Positions 38,381 to 50,079 are shown, counted from the first letter of the stretch. The stretch is 64,000 nucleotides of DNA from Cynocephalus volans (GCF_027409185.1 NC_084475.1:12110130-12174129), one strand, 5' to 3'. Numbers and translations: made by a program. Notes: generated from the sequence alone by a model not told the origin.

Positions 38381-38382
<2 letters not shown>
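36241..38382. other. no recognised gene
   Basis: A-rich tracts at about 37706-37750; otherwise unassigned A+T-rich sequence. Confidence 0.45.

Positions 38383-38455
<73 letters not shown>
38383..38455. repeat. compound (CA)n(CT)n microsatellite
   Basis: About 19 CA units change directly into about 17 CT units. The open frame across it (38349-38540) reads His-Thr then Leu-Ser repeats and is an artefact. Confidence 0.95.
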
Positions 38456-38461
<6 letters not shown>

Positions 38462-38569
38462 AAGAATAATTATGAAAATGCTACTGGGTGAAAGTACAAA
38501 GTTAAAAAATGCTTTGTCCTTTCCCTTCAAGAGACTCTGATATGGATGCTGTGATATATATAAGTAAAT

Positions 38570-39060
38570 TCGATACATGGAATTATGTCATCAGAGCAGA
38601 TAGAGCAGCGTAAAGAATGAGAGAAAGCCATTTCCCACAGGGAGAGTCACGGAAGGCTTCGTGCAGGATGTGTCATTTGAGATGGGCTATAAAGCATAGG
38701 TAGTGTTTATATTTTTAAAAACATTTGGGGTGGAGGAAACAAAATCCATCCATCTATTCACTCATTCATTCATTTACTCATTTATCCAACATCTACTAAG
38801 CAATGACAATACACAAGGTATCCTGTTCAAGTAAAACAGTCTTTGCCTTCTGAGGGTGGTACTTATTTTAAAAACGTCGAGAGCAGCTCATCGATATCAT
38901 AAAATACATGTAAGAAAATGGAGGACATAAGGCAGGGAAGGTGGATCGAGGTCTAATTGTGGAAGGGCTTGAATGCCAGCTTGCTTCTTATTTGACAGAC
39001 AGTAAGTCATATAGGTTTCTGAGCAGCATGCAGGTACCACTCGATCGATAATGAACCTTC
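38570..39060 (-). mobile_element. L2-type fragments
   Basis: Antisense L2 landmarks: AGTCACGGAAGGCTTCGTGC, GTCATTTGAGATGGGCTATA, and at 38755-38870 a 3'-end block (CATTCATTTACTCATTTATC, ACATCTACTAAGC). The 3'-end block lies right of the internal block, so at least two fragments are present. Confidence 0.55.
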
Positions 39061-39319
39061 AGTAAAAGACACCAAGCAGCCTTAAAGAGCACTGACTGGC
39101 AAAAATAAATAAGATAGAACTCAAGTTGCAAAAAAGGAAAGAGAAACTAGCAAAAACACACAGGCTTGGGATGACTTAATACCTCTATTTTTGAAGCCTG
39201 AGCCCCAGGACCAATATTTCTTCTGAAATGGCCCTCCTGAAGGGTTTAAAGACTTTAAAAAATACAAACATCTGAAGCCTCAGAGAGACCTAAAGAACTA
39301 GACAAAACGAGACCAGTGA

Positions 39320-39430
39320 AACCCAGAAAGGTAGAGGGACTTGTCCAAGGTCATAAAGTGAGTCAGAGAGGAGTCAGGAATAGGCTCCATGACTCAAGGT
39401 TCCCAGCCTGTGCTCTGACCACGAGACAAA
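39320..39430 (-). repeat. MIR fragment
   Basis: Antisense MIR core: GAGGGACTTGTCCAAGGTCA, AAGTGAGTCAGAGAGGAG and CCAGCCTGTGCTCTGACCAC. Confidence 0.65.
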
Positions 39431-40599
39431 GCTCCTCCCTAGCAACAGTGGGAGGACTCACCTTCCATGCAGCCAAACTGGCTCTTTCTCTCCATCACTG
39501 GCGTCCACTCGTGGCAGGACTACGTCCTGTTACAATTTGTTCCACAGCCCAGAATCCTTTCCAAGGAATACATTTTGGCTAGGAAGAGAAGCGGTAGCAA
39601 TGAGGTGGTTCGCCTTATAATCCTGGGCCATGCCTGTCCAGGGCAGGTAATGGGTCAAAGCTGGAGATGGAGTGAGCAGATTCCAACCAGTTTGAAATGA
39701 GGGACTTTCAGTTTACACAGCTGAGGCATGATAGGAAAAGATAGGAGACAGTGGATGGAGTGAGATGTTTGGAATACCTTTTGTTTATTAATAAAACACT
39801 TCTGGTTTAGGATAGCATATCAAGATAAGGAATGACCTTATTAGGAAAAGATGGAGTAAAGTGTTTGCTGATATTTCCATGTATGTTTTGCACCATTTAC
39901 TAAAATATATATGCTTGTTACCACCCCCTACCCCACCCCCGTCTCTGAGATTCTTATTCTCTCTGGTGAAGAGGATGGTGTTGACTGCGATTGTTTTAAA
40001 ACGCCCAGAGTCAACTCTGATACTTGTCCTGGGTGCTCCGTTTTAAAATACCAGATTTGTGGGACGGGCATAAATGTTAAATGTTTTTTTTTTAAGTGAC
40101 TAGTCTTTGTTCCTTTAGTTCTTAGAATCTTCTTTTTGTTTTTGTCATGTATGGCTCATTGAAAATTATTGTTTAAATTGCATTTCAGTACAGCTTTTAA
40201 TATACAATATTAAAAACATACCTTGGTTATTAATAGTATAGAAATATAAGTACTCCTTGTATAGATCTGCGGGTGTTTCTTGCAGTTCCAAGGCAAAGGT
40301 ATATTTACAAGCGTCTGGAAGAAATGAGTAATAATACCTTTTTCTTATGAAAATATCAATGTGGGGAAGCCCATGTTCTCAATAATTCTTTATAGTGGAA
40401 GGTGTATAAATCTAGTCTTTGTGCGTGTATGAGCAAAATATTGCATTTAAAAATTTAAATTTTATTTGAGGAAACTATGCACACACCAGAAAATCCAAAC
40501 AGTCAAACCATGAAAAACTAAACTGTGTTATTGAGGGATGCATGCATAAATGATAAAAAATATATAAATAAATGCAAAAATTATCATCACACAAGTCAG
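39431..40599. other. no recognised gene
   Basis: The 39430-39700 part is more G+C-rich than its surroundings, with open frames of 88 and 77 codons, but I see neither a domain nor convincing splice sites. Confidence 0.4.
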
Positions 40600-40815
40600 G
40601 CTAGTGTTATCTCTGTGGGTTGGGAGGAGGTTTTGCTCAGAGAAGTTAGATGAGTGATGGGGTGGGGGACGGTGCTCGAAGGGGCTGGCAATGTTCTATT
40701 TTTTAACCTGGGTGGTGGTTGCACAGACGTTTATTATATTGTTAAACTGTCTAAATGTGTTTTATGCAGTTTTCTGTACGTACGTTATAATTCACAATAA
40801 AAAGTTTTTAAAAAG
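40600..40815 (+). mobile_element. old L1M 3' end
   Basis: Typical old-L1 tail: GGCTGGCAATGTTCTATTTT, ACCTGGGTGGTGGTTGCACA, GTTTTCTGTACGTACGTTAT and a final CAATAAAAAG. Confidence 0.7.
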
Positions 40816-41455
40816 ATGACTAGTACGAAAAGACTGTAATGAAAAACAGCTGTTCCTTGTCCCACATGTCCTCACCTTTAATTCCTGCTCAGCAGATGCA
40901 GCAGCTCTAGCTGTTTCTAATGGCACTGATCTTCACGTTTGTAAAGAAAATGCCTACATGTATATTTTTATTTAAAAAAAAAATATTTACACGTCCTATT
41001 TCCACTTTCGTCCATAGCTGATGAGGAATTAACTCTGGTCCTCATTTCTGAACTGACCCTTTTCCCCTCTGCCTCCTTCCTGCTCCCAGATGTTTGTTTA
41101 AATTAATATTCAGTGCCCACCTTTTTATGACGAGGCATATGTTGCTTAGAGCTGAGCCACCTAGTCCTTTAAGTCCTTTAAGAACATAGTTTTGTTCTAT
41201 GTTGCACATTTTTATATTCTCCTGACTGTTAATCCTTGCCCCTGTTTTGTTTTCCTTTGCATTTTGTTCTATGGGACTGTTCCTTGTTTGGCTTCAAAGA
41301 TGTTCAGAGGAAAAACCATAAAATTTCTCTCACTCTATTCCAATATAATCTGTGAGTTTGGGGTGTGTGTGTGTGTGTGTGTTTGTATTTCTTGAGAATC
41401 TCTCTCCTGCTTCTTCAGCCCACATAGGCGATTGGGTAGGACTGCTACAATAGCT
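40816..41455. other. no recognised gene; (GT)n tract
   Basis: A (GT)n tract at about 41362-41382; otherwise unassigned. The right end carries the left TSD of the SINE. Confidence 0.45.
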
Positions 41456-41507
41456 CTCTCTCTCTCTCTCTCTCTTTTTTTTTTCTTTTGGCGGCTGGCC
41501 TGTACAG

Positions 41508-41519
41508 GGATCGAACCCT
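41508..41519 (-). promoter_or_regulatory. Pol III B box of the SINE
   Basis: GGGTTCGATCCC on the minus strand fits the B-box consensus GGTTCGANNCC. Confidence 0.82.
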
Positions 41520-41550
41520 GGACCTTGGTGTTGTCAGCACCATGCTCTAA

Positions 41551-41563
41551 CCAGCTGAGCTAA
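41551..41563 (-). promoter_or_regulatory. Pol III A box of the SINE
   Basis: TTAGCTCAGCTGG on the minus strand fits the tRNA A-box consensus TRGCNNAGYNGG. Confidence 0.8.
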
Positions 41564-41580
41564 CCAGCCAGCCCCTAGCT

Positions 41581-42249
41581 GTCTTCTTAAGACTTTTCTT
41601 CACCATCATCTTGGGAGTTCTGTTCACCTCTTCCATATTTCATAAACCCTATATATTCCTCTTTTATAGATTACTGCCTCAGAATGGGACACCAGGAGCT
41701 TCCTGGAAAAAGATATAGGGTGGGTCATGTTTTTGAGAGTTGACAAGTCTGAAAATACCTCGATTCTACTATTACACCTCCTGATGGTTTGCCTAGGATT
41801 GCAACTATAGTTGTGAAATTTTTTCCAGAATTTTGAAGACATATATCTGCTCTTTTCCAACTCCCAGTGGTCACACTCATGATCCTTCTTTGCATGAGAT
41901 TCGTTACGTTTTAAGATGTTTTCTTTTTGCTTGGTGTCCTGAAATTTTATTATGAGGCAAGTTGATATGGATGTATTTTCTTTTAACTAGAATGCTGGAC
42001 ACAAGGTATTATCTTTTAATCTAGAAACTCATCCTTTTGAATTTTGTGTAAAGCTCTTGTACAGATGTTTGTTATTTTTTTCTTTTTCTTTTTATTTTTA
42101 CCACTTATTTTCTAACTCCTCTTAGAAACTGGGTCATCTTAGTTGATCTTCCGTTTTTCTTTTTCCTTCTTATTTTCTTTTTATCATTTTCCCTTCTAAT
42201 TATTCGGCCAATTTTCAATTATTGTATTACGTTTCTAATTTCCCCCTTT
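41581..42249. other. no recognised gene
   Basis: Resembles a dispersed mammalian repeat (a CCAGAATTTTGAAGACATAT block, a GATGTTTTCTTTTTGC block and a GGTGTCCTGAAATTT block) that I cannot name securely. It may be the far 5' part of an old LINE. Confidence 0.35.
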
Positions 42250-42850
42250 CCATTTCTCTCTCATCTCATCTCTACAGGGGCATAGGATGCTTTTCCCAAA
42301 CACTGATGTGGTGACCCCCTCTTGATTCGTGAAGCACCTGCCCATTTTCCTTACTATTAAAATAAAATCCCTTAGCATGCTTTTGTTATTTGGTTCCTGG
42401 GTATCTCTATACTTCACTCTATTACCTCTACCCAGAATTATTAATACATTATAGAACACCTCCCTGTTCTTTGATTGTGCTATGCTCTCTTTTATCTCAT
42501 TTGCTAGTCTTTGCTTTGATATTTTTATTGTTCTTTATCTGGCCAACTACTGCTTATGAGCTCAAATTTAGATGCATTCTTCTTGAAAGCACTTTCCAGC
42601 CCACTTCTCTGAGGCAATCCACCTTCCCTGCAGGGCTTCAGTGCTCCTGCTGAGTGCTCCTAGCCTGATGCTCTCCTCCCTTTAAAGCATTTGCTGCATA
42701 GTATTGCAATTGTTTGATTACCTTCTTTTTGAGATTTATTGTGCACTCTACTTGAGAAGGAGCCATGTCTCTCTTGCTTACACTTGCATCTCCATCACTT
42801 ACCAAGTTCATGAGTTACAGTCTGGACTCAATTAATATCTGCTCAATGGG
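42250..42850 (+). mobile_element. L2 3' fragment
   Basis: Sense L2 3' blocks: AAGCACTTTCCAGCCCACTT, GAGAAGGAGCCATGTCTCTC, and a TCAATTAATATCTGCTCAAT end. Diverged, no open frame. Confidence 0.6.
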
Positions 42851-42854
42851 TAAA

Positions 42855-43090
42855 GAAATAATAACTGTTGCACGTATGGAGTGCTTCCAATGCTCCAGGC
42901 ATTGTTTTAACCACCCTGCTTGTATCCACTCACATATCCATCACAAAGCTCTAAAGAGGTGGCTCCTGTTATGATTCCTTTTCCAAAGACATTTGGAAAT
43001 TGTCAAATTGAGATTAAGTGGAATATACAATTCACTTATAAGTGACAAAGTTAGTCTTCTGAACCTAGATAATCTGGCTCCAGAACATCA
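42855..43090 (-). repeat. MIR fragment
   Basis: Antisense MIR order: GAGTGCTTCCAATGCTCCAG, GCATTGTTTTAACC, and TGACAAAGTTAGTCTTCTGA. Confidence 0.5.
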
Positions 43091-43149
43091 CTTTGTAACT
43101 CCCCAGAAAGAACACATGAATGAGCACAGGCAATGAAACACTTCGGTGG

Positions 43150-43265
43150 TGGCCATGCTGATAGCATTGATTTGCTCGCCACAACTTGGGCACAGGTGCT
43201 GATGGTCAGCTCTTGCCCCATCAATATATATAATGAATAAAAACAGAAAAATATATTTTTTTAAA
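43150..43265 (+). mobile_element. L1 3'-end fragment (second 3' UTR type)
   Basis: Diverged copy of the 3' terminal ~115 bp of the L1 at 1045: GGCCATGCTGATAGCATTGA, CTTGGGCACAGGTGCTGATGG, and TATATATAATGAATAAAAAC before an A-rich tail. No TSD I can support. Confidence 0.6.
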
Positions 43266-43876
43266 AAATCGGAATTATACCAAAAAAAAGAGAAACATCT
43301 AAATCAACCTTTTATAAAAAAACAAATGTTTTCAAATTATTTCCGCAGAAATAGATTTGCATAGAAAAAGCAGTTGACTTTTGTATATTTTACAAAATAT
43401 CTTTAATTTTCTTTTATTCGTCACTCTGGACATGAAAACCTTATGCAAGTTTCAATATTTTTAAACTTTAAAAAAGAACTTCTAAAACATTTCAAAAGGT
43501 TACTAAACAGAAGCATTCCCTTTACATTAAAATTATGAGTATCAAACTAGTTTTGTCTTTCTCAGATAATGAAAACATATATTTTAAACCTATTTAAAAA
43601 TTATCTTCATAAATGTCCAAATTTCAATTCTTTAACATACTAGTGCATAACTGAAATGGAAGATTTGGACTTAGGAAGTTTCAGTTGAATATGAAGGATT
43701 TTGTCAATGAATGAATATAGAATGATCAGGTGCAACATGTAGGCAGAGTATGATAAAGAATTCTTGTGTCTTTTCTCATAAGCAAGCATTTTATTTTCAT
43801 TTTGTTTTTTAAAAATACATCCTCGCCCTTCTCATAATTGAACTAGCAAAAGACACAAAGCCATGCTAGTGAAATA
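43266..43876. other. no recognised feature
   Basis: A+T-rich, nothing I can name. Confidence 0.45.
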
Positions 43877-43958
43877 TGAGGGTACTTCAAAAAGTTCATA
43901 AAAAGATTTGTATTGTCTTTTAATTCTATTTTTCCACAAACTTTTTGAAATACCCTTG
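43877..43958. mobile_element. mariner-type MITE, 82 bp
   Basis: Terminal inverted repeats TGAGGGTACTTCAAAAAG (left) and CAAGGGTATTTCAAAAAG (right, reverse complement) bracket 82 bp, and TA flanks both ends (43875-43876 and 43959-43960), the Tc1/mariner TA duplication. Too short to code and therefore non-autonomous. A relative at 23406 is missing its right half. Confidence 0.8.
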
Positions 43959-44866
43959 TAGTGATAAGATTCTTTCTAAACCAAGCCTGATCCATGTCTG
44001 AGGAGATGCACTGAAGAAAATCTGCAAATACAAGTATCCATTCCATTTGTGGACAAGGTCCGCTTCATGGCAAGGAAACCTGTGCCATCACTAGCACCTT
44101 GCACTTAGAAGGGCCCCATGTTTTGTTTAATGTTTTGCTCTTGCTATCTTAAAATCTGCAATAATTTTTGAATGAAAGGTCACATTTTTATTTGGCACTG
44201 GGATCCACAATTTAGGTACCTTATCCTTTTCTGGCAGACTTTCCCTGTATCAGAGGAAGTTGTCGTTGAATGGTCAAAGCAGAAACTTGGGGAATGGAAT
44301 CACCAGGTTTAAACAGCAGCCCTAATAAAAAAATCCATGCTCTTTCATAAAGTACTCAGCTTGTTTCCATGTGTTCTATCTGCCTTTATGGTGGATATAA
44401 TATCTGCTTCATTCCACATATTTAATTCATAGCTTCATCATCAACTTGACTGAAATATTTTAGTAGCATTTTTTAAATCTTGTTTTCTCTAATTTTTCCT
44501 ATCTCAATTTGCTCTTCAAACTATTACCCTTTATCTACAAGATTAATCATCTTTTCCAAAAATAATGATGCCCACATTTCTGTGTCTGTGCCCATTCTGT
44601 TCTTTATTTAGAATGCTCTTTCCTGATGTATCTGCAAATGGAAGCTCTTGCTCATTGCATGAGGTAGAAGCCTCCCAATTGCAGACAGCAGAAAATCACT
44701 GCAAACTAGATTAAGAGAAGAGAGGGAAATTATAGTTTTGCAATATTCAAAAGTCCATAGACGGCACCTGATTTCAGGACTGGCTGAGTTTAGGACGCAG
44801 AAGGTATCACTGGCACCCAGATTCTGGGCACTGAATGACATTCTTTCCACTGTGCTGGCCTCATTC
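43959..44866. other. no recognised gene
   Basis: Unassigned; part of 44400-44560 might be a very old LINE remnant, but this is not supported. Confidence 0.4.
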
Positions 44867-44879
44867 TCAAGCTCCACTT

Positions 44880-45832
44880 TTTTTTTTTAAATTTAATTTA
44901 ATTTTATCAATATACAATGTGGTTGATTATTGTGGCCCATTCCTGAAACCTCCCTACCTCCACCCTCTCCTCCTTCTCTCCCAACAACCTTCTATCCGTT
45001 CACTTGTCATAACAGCTTCAAGGAATTGTGATTCTTATGTCTTCTTCCCTCCCCTGACAAGTTTATTTGTGTATTTATTTATTTATTTTCAGCTCCCACC
45101 AATAAGTGAGAACATGTGGTATTTCTCTTTCTGTGCCTGACTCGTTTCACTTAATATAATTTTCTCTAGGTCCATCCACGTCGTTGCAAATGGCAGTATT
45201 TCATTCTTTTTTATAGCAGAGTAGTGTTCCTTTGTGTAGATATACCACATTTTTTGTATCCACTCATCTGATGATGGACATTTGGTCTGGTTCCAGCTCT
45301 TAGCTATTGTAAACAGTGCTGCAATGAACATTGGAGAACAGGTATATCATCAACTTGATGATTTCCATTCCTCTGGGTATATTCCTAGCAGTGGGTCATA
45401 GGGTAGATCTATCTGCAATTGTTTGAGGAACCTCCAAACCATTTTCCATAAAGGCTGCACCATTTTACCGTCCTACCAACAGTGTATGAGAGTTCCTTTT
45501 TCTCCACAACCTCGTCAGCATTTATTATTCTCAGTCTTTTGGATATTAGCCATCCTAACTGGGGTGAGATGGTATCTCAGTGTGGTTTTGATTTGCATTT
45601 CCCAAATGCTGAGTGATGTTGAGCATTTTTTCATGTGTCTGTTGTCTATTCATATATCTTCCTTTGAGAAATGCCTATTTAGCTCCTTTGCCCATTTTGA
45701 GTTCCTTGTACATTTTGGATATTAATCATTCATCAGATGTATATTTTGCAAGTATTATCTCCCACTCTGTTGGTTGTCTTTTAACTCTGTTTGCTGTGCA
45801 GAAGCTTTTAGTTTGATATAATACCATTTGTT
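44880..45832 (-). mobile_element. L1 3' half-kilobase, 5' truncated
   Basis: A 0.95-kb minus-strand L1. The left end is the poly(A), read as T-rich. Then come the 3' UTR, the ORF2 stop and about 230 codons of ORF2 C-terminus, ending near the SAKETI block. TSD of 13 bp with one mismatch: TCAAGCTCCACTT at 44867-44879 and TCAAGCTCTACTT at 45833-45845. The 3' UTR is the same type as the L1 at 4189. The ORF2 part has indels and is a pseudogene. No inversion is present. Confidence 0.9.
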
Positions 45833-45845
45833 TCAAGCTCTACTT

Positions 45846-46484
45846 GTGACTCCAGCAGTCCCAAGCTCACATCACCATAACACCAGATCCACCTGGCCAT
45901 AGATCCTGTTCCTTTAATAGTGATAATAAATGTCCTGGGTTTTATTTTTCCGGACCTTGAGATAAATTCAGTAATGGGGTATTCTGACTGATATTTCCTG
46001 AAGTCATGTATTCCACCCCAATCTTGCAGTGGAGTTCTTTCTCCTAAGTCAAATAGATAGAAGCCAGAGGGGATATATTCCCACTTCACTCTCAAAATAC
46101 TATTAGCACAACAAGAGGAGGTTGACCCTCACTTTTACACACACTCAGTTACTATAATACTGAAACTTCCCAGATTGGTTGACAAAGAGCCCCCTGTCCA
46201 ATTTCCCTGAAAACTCCATGCCCATCCCAGCTAGTTTGGTCATGCCCATAGGACCACACTGACCTCTCTATAATCTATAAATTAAAAGATTCACACCTCT
46301 ATAGCAGGGGATTTCTAGGACACTGCTCCAAGTTCAAGGTCAGTGTTCATTCAGCTTGGTCAGTAACTACATTTCACTTATTGTTTTATATTCTTATAAG
46401 ACATCTGAGAGAAGAAATTTTATCTTTAAGATATCTGGCATTATTAGCAATAGTAAATATTACTATCTTCTGTTTTAGTAATAA
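45846..46484. other. no recognised feature
   Basis: Unassigned sequence right of the L1. Confidence 0.4.
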
Positions 46485-46990
46485 GTTTGATAGCAAATAT
46501 CAGAAAACCCAATTATCAGTGGCTTAAACAACATCGAAGCTTAATTACTGCTTACGTAAAAGTACAGGTGGACAGCATGGGACTGGTTTGGGAGCTTCTC
46601 AATTATTAAAGACCCTAGCTTTTTCTGTTGTATCACTCTGCCTTTTTTCATAACTGCCCTTGTGGTTCGAGGTGGCTTCTCAAGCCCCAGCCATTACTTT
46701 GCAGTCCAGGCAGCATGAAGATGAGGAAGGAAGCAGAAGGTCATGCTTTCACCCTTTAATAATGTCTCCTAGAAGTCTCACACACAACCTCCCTCATACC
46801 CCATTGGTCAGAACTTAATCACTGCACTTAGTTTTCAGGGAAAATGCAATTATCGGTATTATTTCAAGGATCCATATGTCTAGCCAAATCCATGAAGTGC
46901 TATTAGTGTAGAAGGAAAAACAATTCCCAGATATGGGTAAACAACTAGAAGTCTCAGTCACAGCTAACCAGTTTAAAATGTTTGATTTAC
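46485..46990. repeat. unclassified interspersed repeat
   Basis: Contains a CAGTGGCTTAAACAAC-like start, a CCAGCCATTACTTTGCAGTCC block, CTAGAAGTCTCACACACAAC and CATTGGTCAGAACTTA. I have seen this order as a dispersed mammalian repeat but cannot name the family with confidence. Confidence 0.4.
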
Positions 46991-47354
46991 CATGTAAAGA
47001 GGATTTTAGGAAAGAAGGTAATTCTTGAAGAGAAGCTTGATGGGGGATTGGAATCATAGTAGCAAAAAAATGAAAAGTTCTTTATTTTATAACCCAAAAT
47101 AGTGATGAAGGGTCATCTAAAAATCATAACTCTTATTCTGAAGGAAGATGGTTTCTTCTAAATTCTGCCTATTTTCCATCCCCTCTTTTCAATGCAGGTG
47201 TTTTTTCTTTCTGCTTGATCTCAACTGTATATGGCATATGAAATACAAGCAGGAACTGTGTATGTTCAAAACTCTTTAGTCTCCTTAGCTAATACTTGTC
47301 TCTCCCTTCTACAAACCCTTTAAACATTTATAGTTTATATAAAGCAATACAATT

Positions 47355-49570
47355 AAGTCATTGAACAAATGTATATTGAGCATCTGTCATATGTCAGACA
47401 TTCTTCTAGAAGCTGTAGAACCAGTGAACAAAACAGATACCTGTTTTCAAGTGTAAAAATACCAACAATGAATGAGTGAATGATGTTGTGTGTTACACAT
47501 TGGTAAGTGTTAGGAGATAAAATAGAGTGAAGTATGGGAGGTCGGGAGTATTGGGATTGGGGGCTTGTAATTTCAAAATAAATAGTCTCCTTTAGAAGCT
47601 AATATTTAAACAAGGGAGGCAAGAGAATGAAGCACACAGAAATCTAGGAGAAGAGTATTTTAGGCCAGGGAAAAGGGAATGCAAGGTTACTGAGGTGGGA
47701 GGATGCCCACCCCTCGAGTAGCAATGAGATCTATATCTGTATGGCTTTACTGAAGTAAGCAAGTAGGAGATGAGGTCAGAGCCTTGACCACAGATGCCTT
47801 GACATGCTACTTAGACTTTGTCTTATACTTTCAGTGGACTGAGAAGTTGTTCGAATTTTTTTTTTTGCTCATGAATATTCATGAATACAAAGTTGATTGT
47901 CACTCCTTGTGCCCAAGATGTGAAGACCAGATCCATACTGGCAGCATGCCCCTTACCATAAATTGCGATTGTACTCTGTGTCCCCCACACAGTTATCCCC
48001 AGCCTCCCTCACCTTCCGCCTTTCCCCCCCAATTCCACTTTGCATGCCAAGGTATGTTCTCTCCCTCTGCAAGTCCAATGCATCACTGTGGTCTTTCTTT
48101 CCTTCCTTCTTTCTCTCTTAGCTTCCACTTAGGAGTGAGTACATATGTGGCACTGGAAAAACTGGATATCCATTTGCAGAAGAATGAAGCCAGATATGCA
48201 CCTCTCACCATACACTAAAATCAACTCAAAATGGATTAAAGTCTTAAGTATAAGATCTGAAACTGTAACAGTACTAAGGGAAAACATAGATGAAACACTT
48301 CAGGAACTAGGTCTGGGCACAGACTTCATGAACATGAGCCCGAAAGCACAAGCAACAAAAGAAAAAATAAGCAAATGGGACTATATCAAACTCTAAAGCT
48401 TCTGCACAGCAACGGAAACAATCAACAGAACAAAATGACAGAGTGGAAGAAAATTTTTGCTAATTATGCATCCAACAAGGGAATAGTATCCATAATACAC
48501 AAGGAACTCAAACAATCACATAGTAAAAAAACAACAGCCCGATTAAAATATGGGAAAAGGAGCTGGATATTTTTCAAAGGAAGACATACAAATGGCCAAC
48601 AGGTACATGAAAAAGTGCTCAACATCACTAGCCAACAGGGAACTGCAAATTAAAACCACATTGAGACCTCATCTCAGTTAGACTGACTATAATCAAAAAG
48701 ATGGTGAATAACAAATGCTGGCGAGGGCGTGGAGAAAAGAGAACGCTCCTGCATTGTTGTAAATTAGAACAGCCAATATGTTGGAAGGTTTTAAGCAAGG
48801 AGAGTCATGATCTGTTTTAAGTTTTAGAAACATCCTTCTGGTTGCAGTATTGAGATCAGACTCTAGAGAATGAGTTGAAGCAAGGTGCACAATATAGATT
48901 CTACTTTGTGTCTACAGAAATAATCCAACAAAATATTAGGTAGATACTGTATATGGAGAGCAGACAATACCAACAGTATATACTGACAGATTGGACATGG
49001 GGTGTGAGATGAAGGGAGAAATCAAAATGACACAGAGATATGCAAAGGATGTAGTTGTGATTTGGCTCAGATGGTTAGACGGTAAGAAGCTTTTGGAGAA
49101 ATCTTGGTAGTTCCATTTATTAGACACCAAATGGAGTTGTGGAGTAGTTGTCTGGGATTCAGTAGAGCAGCCTAGGCTGGAAATATAAATGCAAGCATCT
49201 TTAGCATATGGATAGTATTTAAAATCTTGTTACTAGATGAAATCACCAAGAGATTGGCTGTAAGTAGGTCGAATGAACAGAATATCCATGGAATCTGGTA
49301 TATATCCAGTGTTTGAGGTTAAGAGGAGTAAAAAGAAGTTGCAAAAGAGATTGGGAATAAGAAGCCAATGAAGTAGGTTTAAAAAAAAATAAGTTAGATT
49401 GAGATTCTGGAAGCCAAATTAAGAAAGTGTTTCCAGGATGCTGGACTGACCAACTGTGTCAAACGCATGGTGACAGATTTAGTAAGATGAGGACTCATCA
49501 TTAATCATGTATATTAGCAATATTTAATCCCTGGGTTACCTTAATAAGAGAAATTTTGGTGGAGTGATGG
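47355..49570 (-). mobile_element. L2 LINE, split by an L1
   Basis: Left arm 47355-47855 starts with the L2 3' end (TTGAACAAATGTATATTGAG, TATGTCAGACATTCTTC) and runs into GGAGATGAGGTCAGAGCC and the CTTTCAGTGGACTGAG block. Right arm 48779-49570 resumes at GGAAGGTTTTAAGCAAGGAG and goes on to GACAGATTTAGTAAGATG. The two arms are colinear parts of one antisense L2 and the L1 interrupts them. Confidence 0.7.
47856..48778 (-). mobile_element. L1 with 5' inversion, inserted in L2
   Basis: The left part (47856 to about 48149) is the antisense L1 3' UTR with its poly(A), read as a T run, on the left. It begins just inside the ORF2 end. The right part (about 48150-48778) is ORF2 in sense orientation, from the [11 protein letters not shown] block to the RGRGEKRTLLHC region. 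The intervening ~350 bp of ORF2 is missing at the junction. TSD of about 8 bp with one mismatch: TGTTCGAA (47848-47855) and TGTTGGAA (48779-48786), which also joins the two L2 arms. The ORF2 piece has frameshifts. This is the 5'-inversion expected from twin priming. The 3' UTR is the type seen at 1045. Confidence 0.87.
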
Positions 49571-50079
49571 GAACAAAAGCTTGGTTGAAGTTAAAAAAAT
49601 AAAAATATGGTCCAAATCCCTGTAGTGCCCAGACTCCAAAAAAAGAAAGAAAAAAGAAAGAAAGAAAAGAACAGAATATGGAAAGATAAATCAATACAAT
49701 GAATATTTTCCTGGGATTTTGATGTGCAAGGGAACAGACAGCTTGCTTTTCCAGGATGCAAGAAGTGACAGCATGTTTGAATTATGATGAGAACGATGTA
49801 ATTGAAAGGGAAAATTAATGGCATAAAAGCAATAGGGAATAATTGCTGAGCAATGCTCTTGCAGCACCAGTTGCAGGGGTAGCCTTCAGGAGCATACATA
49901 GTAAATGGGCTCTCTACTACAATCAGGAAATAGTTATCTTAAAAAGACTTCAGGCCAGAAGGATTCCTGCACGTGTGATATTCACTCACTAAAACCAAGT
50001 CCTCCATAAAGTGGATTTTACCAGTAGGTAAAGGATTGATAGAATTAAACACTTAACATTTTTTTAAGGTGCACTCTTT
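49571..50079. other. no recognised gene; (AAAG)n-like tract
   Basis: An imperfect AAAG tract at about 49640-49670; otherwise unassigned. Confidence 0.45.

Larger units (their letters stand above)
41456..41575 (-). mobile_element. tRNA-Ile-derived SINE (CYN-type)
   Basis: On the minus strand the element reads as a tRNA-like head with A box TTAGCTCAGCTGG and B box GGGTTCGATCCC (the RNA polymerase III internal promoter), then an acceptor-like end and an A-rich tail running into (GA)n. The D-arm and T-arm match tRNA-Ile better than other tRNAs, though the anticodon loop is changed (GAC). The short TSD is TAGCT, extending to TAGCTCTCT versus TAGCTGTCT. tRNA-Ile SINEs of this kind are the CYN family described from colugos. 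Such SINEs are copied by L1 enzymes. Only one copy is seen. Confidence 0.88.

Noticed and set aside
39316..39700. Two overlapping frames in a locally G+C-richer block, possible exon
   Set aside because: No recognisable domain, no convincing acceptor/donor pair, and the left part is a MIR-like fragment.
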